Source: Opitutus sp. GAS368 (GTDB taxonomy: Bacteria > Verrucomicrobiota > Verrucomicrobiia > Opitutales > Opitutaceae). Taken from it: a stretch of 11,071 nt of DNA. The stretch spans positions 1 through 11,071 of the forward strand of contig CAMAXB010000078.1 of the NCBI GenBank assembly GCA_945862035.1. Direction: 5' to 3'. The notes under the pieces are model-generated. The model was not told the DNA's origin. It ran no database searches and worked only from the letters and a program-made list of their open reading frames with translations. Both the position numbers and the translations under genes were made by a program. Every line of letters begins with the position of its first letter. The first letter of the stretch is position 1. Below are positions 6,526 to 11,071 of this stretch, one piece after another.

Positions 6526-6549
6526 GATCACCGCGCCAGTGCGGTGATC
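6526..6549. repeat. Perfect nine-base hairpin overlapping the M14 stop codon
   Basis: GATCACCGC at 6526-6534 and GCGGTGATC at 6541-6549 are perfect inverted repeats around a six-base loop. The right arm covers two bases of the M14 gene's TGA (complement of 6548-6550). It stands directly ahead of the intrinsic terminator on the minus strand, giving two hairpins in tandem. It could protect the 3' end or help end transcription from either side. No T-run follows it on either strand. Confidence 0.6.
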
Positions 6550-8311
6550 AGGGGTACAGCTCGAAGTACCGATTACGGTCGTGGTTGTTGTACGGCGTCA
6601 CGCGCATGACCGGCATGGCCTGAGGCGCCACCACGCGCATCATCGGCAGACGCTGCTTGCGATCCATCTCCTGCCGGGCGCGAGCCTGCAACTGGGCGCG
6701 CTGCGCATCGGACAGGGCGGCGCCTTCGACCGCTTGTAGGAGGTTGGCTTCCGCCGCCTCGACATTCTCGGGCGTAACCTGGAGCAGGTGGTTGGCCCAG
6801 CCCCACGTCACCAGATTGTCGCTCGTCTCAGGCTCCATCAGCTCCGTGATCAGATTCGCACGAGTCTGGGCGGTGGGGATCCAGTACCAGCCGGCCGGAA
6901 CCTGGATCTTTTGATTCGTCCGCTCGACCTCGACCTTCATGAGGTAGTGGCCTTGGAAATATTCGGCCTGCTTGACCGAGGTTGCATCGTAAGCCTCGAC
7001 CTCAATCGTTGCCGGCGCCGTGAAGCGGTAGACCGCGATGTCGTGGTCGTAGAGCCGGGGCAGGACATTGCCCATGGAGGCGGGGAGGATGTAGCCCAGC
7101 GGGCGGGTCGTGGTCTTGGTCGCGCGACCCTGCAGGTAGACCGGGACGTTGATGAGGACATAGCCGCCGGGAGCCTCGCCATCGGGCATCCAGACGGGCT
7201 CCGTGCCGCGCGATACGACCTCGTGCTGAAGGATGATCTGGTCCCCGCCCCGGGCGCCCGCCTCGAGGGCGCGGCGGCGGGCGCCGTTGGTGACGGCGCG
7301 GATCTCAGTCCGCTGTTCGGCCGCGGCGCGCAGGACTTCGCTCATCATGATGAACTGTCCCTGCACCTGGTGAAAATAGCGTTCCGCCTCGGGGATCTGC
7401 TTCAGCGTCCCGTCGCGCATGACCCGCACGCCGTTGCGGGGGGTCTCGGTCAGGATGCCGATCGAATTGACGAGTCCGGTATAGACGTGGTGCTTGCGGG
7501 CCTCGAGCGAGGTCGAGCCCCAGGCGCGCTGGCCGTTCACCGTGCGGGGACCCGAGTAGTCAAAACCATCATAGTCCTTGGCCTGGAGCGCCGCGCGGAT
7601 GCGTGGGAAGATTTTTTCGTAGGGGTAGGCGCGCAGCTCGGCGTCGGCCGCCGGATTGAGCGTGCCCTGCCAGGTGATCGTGTAGGGCTCGGCGCCACCG
7701 TGGTGCGCATCAACGTGAATGTCGGGCGTCCATTGGTTCATCACCTGCGTGACGAGGGCCCGCATCTCTTGGGACTCCAGCTTGATGTAGTCCCGGTTCA
7801 TATCGAAACCCTGCTCATTGGTGCGGCGGAGGATCTCGCCGCCATCCGGGTTGATCAGCGGAATGAAGAGAACGACGATATCGTCGAGCGTGCTCCGCAG
7901 AGAACCACTGAGCAGTTCCTTGGCGAGGAGCTGGGCGGCTTCCTTACCAGCAGTCTCGCCACCGTGCACGGAGCTGCCGATGAGAACGATCGTTTTTCCG
8001 CTTCTGAGGGCGTCCTGCGGCGTGAGGACGCGTTCCTTGGAAATCGTGACGAGGGTGAGCTCGCGGCCGAGGAGCGTCCGCGTGAGCGGCTTGATGTGCA
8101 CCTCGGGGCTGATCCGGGCCAGTTCGTACCAAAAATCCATCAAGGGCTCAAACGGCGTCGGGCCGGACCGGAACTGGTTCTTTTCCTGCCACGTCTGGGG
8201 CAGTTCCTGAGCCGGGGCGGGTGCGGTGAGGGCGAGGGTAGCTAACAAGGCGGCCGCAATCAGGCGGCGGCCGGACGAAGACAGGCATCGGACGAACAGG
8301 GTAGTGCGCAT
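6548..8311 (-). CDS. Secreted M14-family zinc metallopeptidase (carboxypeptidase-like)
   Basis: The 587-residue protein starts with a signal peptide: basic MRTTLFVRCLSSSGRR, a hydrophobic core at about 17-30 (LIAAALLATLALTA), and probable cleavage near A-P-A-Q35. It is expected in the periplasm or outside. The M14 catalytic domain covers about 50-330. Zinc ligands are H116 and E119 in V115-H-G-G-E119 and H203 in D201-A-H203-H. N154-P-D-G157 and N172-R173 fit the substrate-binding motifs, and E289 in L287-T-E-T290 is the likely general base. All catalytic positions look intact, so it is probably an active carboxypeptidase-type enzyme; the substrate is unknown. About 250 residues follow the catalytic domain, including a probable beta-rich region (380-480) and a Gln/Ala/Arg-rich helix (510-555), longer than simple carboxypeptidases. 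The chain ends with two similar bits, P556-M-M-R-V and P567-V-M-R-V. It lies 102 bases downstream of sdhB. Confidence 0.88.
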   Translation of the reverse strand: MRTTLFVRCLSSSGRRLIAAALLATLALTAPAPAQELPQTWQEKNQFRSGPTPFEPLMDFWYELARISPEVHIKPLTRTLLGRELTLVTISKERVLTPQDALRSGKTIVLIGSSVHGGETAGKEAAQLLAKELLSGSLRSTLDDIVVLFIPLINPDGGEILRRTNEQGFDMNRDYIKLESQEMRALVTQVMNQWTPDIHVDAHHGGAEPYTITWQGTLNPAADAELRAYPYEKIFPRIRAALQAKDYDGFDYSGPRTVNGQRAWGSTSLEARKHHVYTGLVNSIGILTETPRNGVRVMRDGTLKQIPEAERYFHQVQGQFIMMSEVLRAAAEQRTEIRAVTNGARRRALEAGARGGDQIILQHEVVSRGTEPVWMPDGEAPGGYVLINVPVYLQGRATKTTTRPLGYILPASMGNVLPRLYDHDIAVYRFTAPATIEVEAYDATSVKQAEYFQGHYLMKVEVERTNQKIQVPAGWYWIPTAQTRANLITELMEPETSDNLVTWGWANHLLQVTPENVEAAEANLLQAVEGAALSDAQRAQLQARARQEMDRKQRLPMMRVVAPQAMPVMRVTPYNNHDRNRYFELYP

Positions 8312-8374
8312 AGCTGGAGCACGACCTTACCCCCGGGCCCGGCGGTCGCAACGGCGAACGGGGCGGGATCGTCG

Positions 8375-8401
8375 ATATTACGAGGAATCCCGGATTGCCA
8401 A
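8375..8401 (-). promoter_or_regulatory. Possible internal promoter for the M14 peptidase gene
   Basis: In the sdhB-M14 gap the minus strand reads TTGGCA (complement of 8396-8401, five of six to the -35 consensus), a 15-base spacer, then TAATAT (complement of 8375-8380, four of six to the -10 consensus). The -10 is the only AT-rich island in this GC-rich gap. The spacer is shorter than the optimal 17, so this is tentative. It would let the peptidase be expressed apart from sdhAB. Confidence 0.33.
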
Positions 8402-8413
8402 ACGGATCGGGGC

Positions 8414-9223
8414 TTAGGCGCCGCCGCTGGTGTTGACCGATTTGGGACTGAAGGAGGTCCGCACGCTGGCCTTGAGGTAGTCGCGGTTCAGGCGGGCAAT
8501 GAAATCGTGTGAGATCTGCTTCGGGCAGGCCGCGCTGCACTCGTACTGGTTCGTGCAATTGCCGAAGCCGAGTTCGTCCATCCGTGAAACCATGGAGAGA
8601 ACGCGGCTGTCCCGCTCGGGCTGGCCCTGGGGCAGGAGCGAAAGCTGCGAGACCTTGGCGGCGACAAAGAGCATGGCGGACGCGTTCTTGCAGGCCGCGA
8701 CACAGGCGCCGCAGCCGATGCAGGCCGCCGCGTCCATCGCGAGGTCCGCGTTCTCCTTGGAGACCGGGATCGCGTTGGCATCACAGGCTGAACCGGTTCG
8801 GACGCTGATAAAACCGCCGGCTTGCTGGATCTTGTCGAAGGAGGACCGGTCGGAAATGAGATCCTTGATGACCGGAAACGGGTCGGCGCGGTACGGTTCG
8901 ACGGTGATAACGGCCCCATTTTCAAAGCTGCGCAGGTAGGTCTGGCAGCTGGCGACGCCGCGGTGCGGCCCGTGGGGTTTGCCGTCGATCACGAGCGAGC
9001 AGGTTCCGCAGATGCCCTCGCGGCAATCGTGGGCGAACGCAACCGGGTCCTCTCCCTTGGCCTCGAGGACGTCGTTCACGACGTCCAGCAGCTCGAGGAA
9101 GGACATGTTGGGATTCAGGTCCTTCGCCGGATACTCGACAAAGCGGCCGGGCTGGCTGGGGCCAGCCTGCCGCCAGATGCGGAGCGTGACGGAGATGAGC
9201 GCGGTGGTGGAGGCGGCGACCAT
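8414..9223 (-). CDS. sdhB: Succinate dehydrogenase/fumarate reductase iron-sulfur subunit
   Basis: This is the electron-carrying subunit of complex II, passing electrons between the SdhA flavin and the membrane quinone site on the cytoplasmic face. It has 269 residues. All three clusters have their cysteines: [2Fe-2S] C67-x4-C72-x2-C75 with C93; [4Fe-4S] C168-I-G-C171-G-A-C174 with C178; and the third cluster at C223, C229 and C233-P. C229 is separated from C223 by five residues (T-N-Q-Y-E), and C178 and C233 close the ferredoxin-like domain. The sequence style (CREGICGTC, CTNQYEC) resembles the Bacteroidota/PVC type B enzymes, where a single fused cytochrome b subunit (SdhC) anchors the complex; that gene would lie beyond the right edge. 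It follows sdhA by 116 bases. No Shine-Dalgarno is present before the ATG; the 18 bases ahead are pyrimidine-rich. The short extension to about 260 (ASVRTSFSP) is poorly conserved in the family. Confidence 0.95.
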   Translation of the reverse strand: MVAASTTALISVTLRIWRQAGPSQPGRFVEYPAKDLNPNMSFLELLDVVNDVLEAKGEDPVAFAHDCREGICGTCSLVIDGKPHGPHRGVASCQTYLRSFENGAVITVEPYRADPFPVIKDLISDRSSFDKIQQAGGFISVRTGSACDANAIPVSKENADLAMDAAACIGCGACVAACKNASAMLFVAAKVSQLSLLPQGQPERDSRVLSMVSRMDELGFGNCTNQYECSAACPKQISHDFIARLNRDYLKASVRTSFSPKSVNTSGGA

Positions 9224-9234
9224 GGGGAGGAAAA

Positions 9235-9332
9235 GTAGTGGGGAGCGAGGAGTGAGTAGCGAGCAGGTGAATCGTGGCGAGTTCAGGAGGCTTTCGCGAC
9301 ATGCTCGCTACTCGCTACCCACTACTCGCTCC
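9235..9332. repeat. Inverted pair of four-unit heptanucleotide arrays in the sdhA-sdhB gap
   Basis: The left arm, plus strand 9235-9265, is exactly four heptamers plus GCA: GTAGTGG, GGAGCGA, GGAGTGA, GTAGCGA. The right arm, 9302-9332 read on the minus strand, is again four heptamers plus GCA: GGAGCGA, GTAGTGG, GTAGCGA, GTAGCGA. All eight fit G-K-A-G-Y-G-R (K is G or T, Y is C or T, R is A or G). Facing each other, the inner 12 bases pair perfectly (9254-9265 with 9302-9313) around a 36-base loop. The outer octamer GGAGCGAG (9242-9249) also finds a perfect partner (9325-9332) if one right-arm heptamer bulges. The element nearly fills the gap, from seven bases past the sdhA stop to eleven bases before the sdhB start. 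Confidence 0.85.
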
Positions 9333-9339
9333 TTCTAGA

Positions 9340-11071
<1,732 letters not shown>

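Noticed and set aside
6788..8245. Long plus-strand ORF (485 codons) opposite the M14 peptidase
   Set aside because: Antisense shadow of a gene with intact catalytic motifs; low-complexity composition rich in Asp, Arg, Val and Gly.

Overview
The window is about 11 kb of GC-rich (roughly 63-65% by eye) bacterial chromosome with strong G/C preference at third codon positions. The genes are mostly housekeeping. A succinate dehydrogenase/fumarate reductase of the sdhA-sdhB type common in Bacteroidota and Verrucomicrobiota, weak or absent Shine-Dalgarno sequences before most starts, and several small Gram-negative lipoproteins suggest a Gram-negative member of the PVC group, possibly Verrucomicrobiota (Opitutales-like). 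This placement is an inference from gene style; no rRNA or marker phylogeny was available.

Layout, left to right. (1) Positions 1-458 hold no intact gene. Two minus-strand stretches with coding-like codon use lie in different frames and look like a decayed gene. (2) A small BamE/SmpA-like outer-membrane lipoprotein (+, 459-896) converges on a minus-strand pair, lysA (diaminopimelate decarboxylase, 1970-3274) followed by gpsA (glycerol-3-phosphate dehydrogenase, 903-1901). (3) Divergent from lysA is a plus-strand run: an unlisted 38-codon ORF for a one-helix membrane peptide (3362-3478), two short hairpins, an AbgT-family transporter (3550-5091), an LEA14-like lipoprotein (5166-5597), a hairpin, and a YebC/YeeN-family protein (5754-6485). 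(4) A strong minus-strand intrinsic terminator plus a second perfect hairpin separates yebC from the last transcription unit. (5) On the minus strand, transcribed right to left, come sdhA (5' end cut off by the window), sdhB and a secreted M14 metallopeptidase. The sdhA-sdhB gap is almost filled by an inverted pair of heptanucleotide arrays.

Functionally, lysA supplies lysine and peptidoglycan precursors, gpsA supplies the glycerol-3-phosphate backbone of phospholipids, and sdhAB forms the soluble part of respiratory complex II. The lipoproteins and M14 peptidase act in the envelope or periplasm. I see no mobile element, CRISPR array, tRNA, rRNA or defence cassette. The parts worth a second look are the heptad inverted repeat inside the sdh operon, the small membrane ORF with hairpins before the AbgT gene, and the frameshifted remnant at the left edge. 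I found no convincing new multi-gene system.
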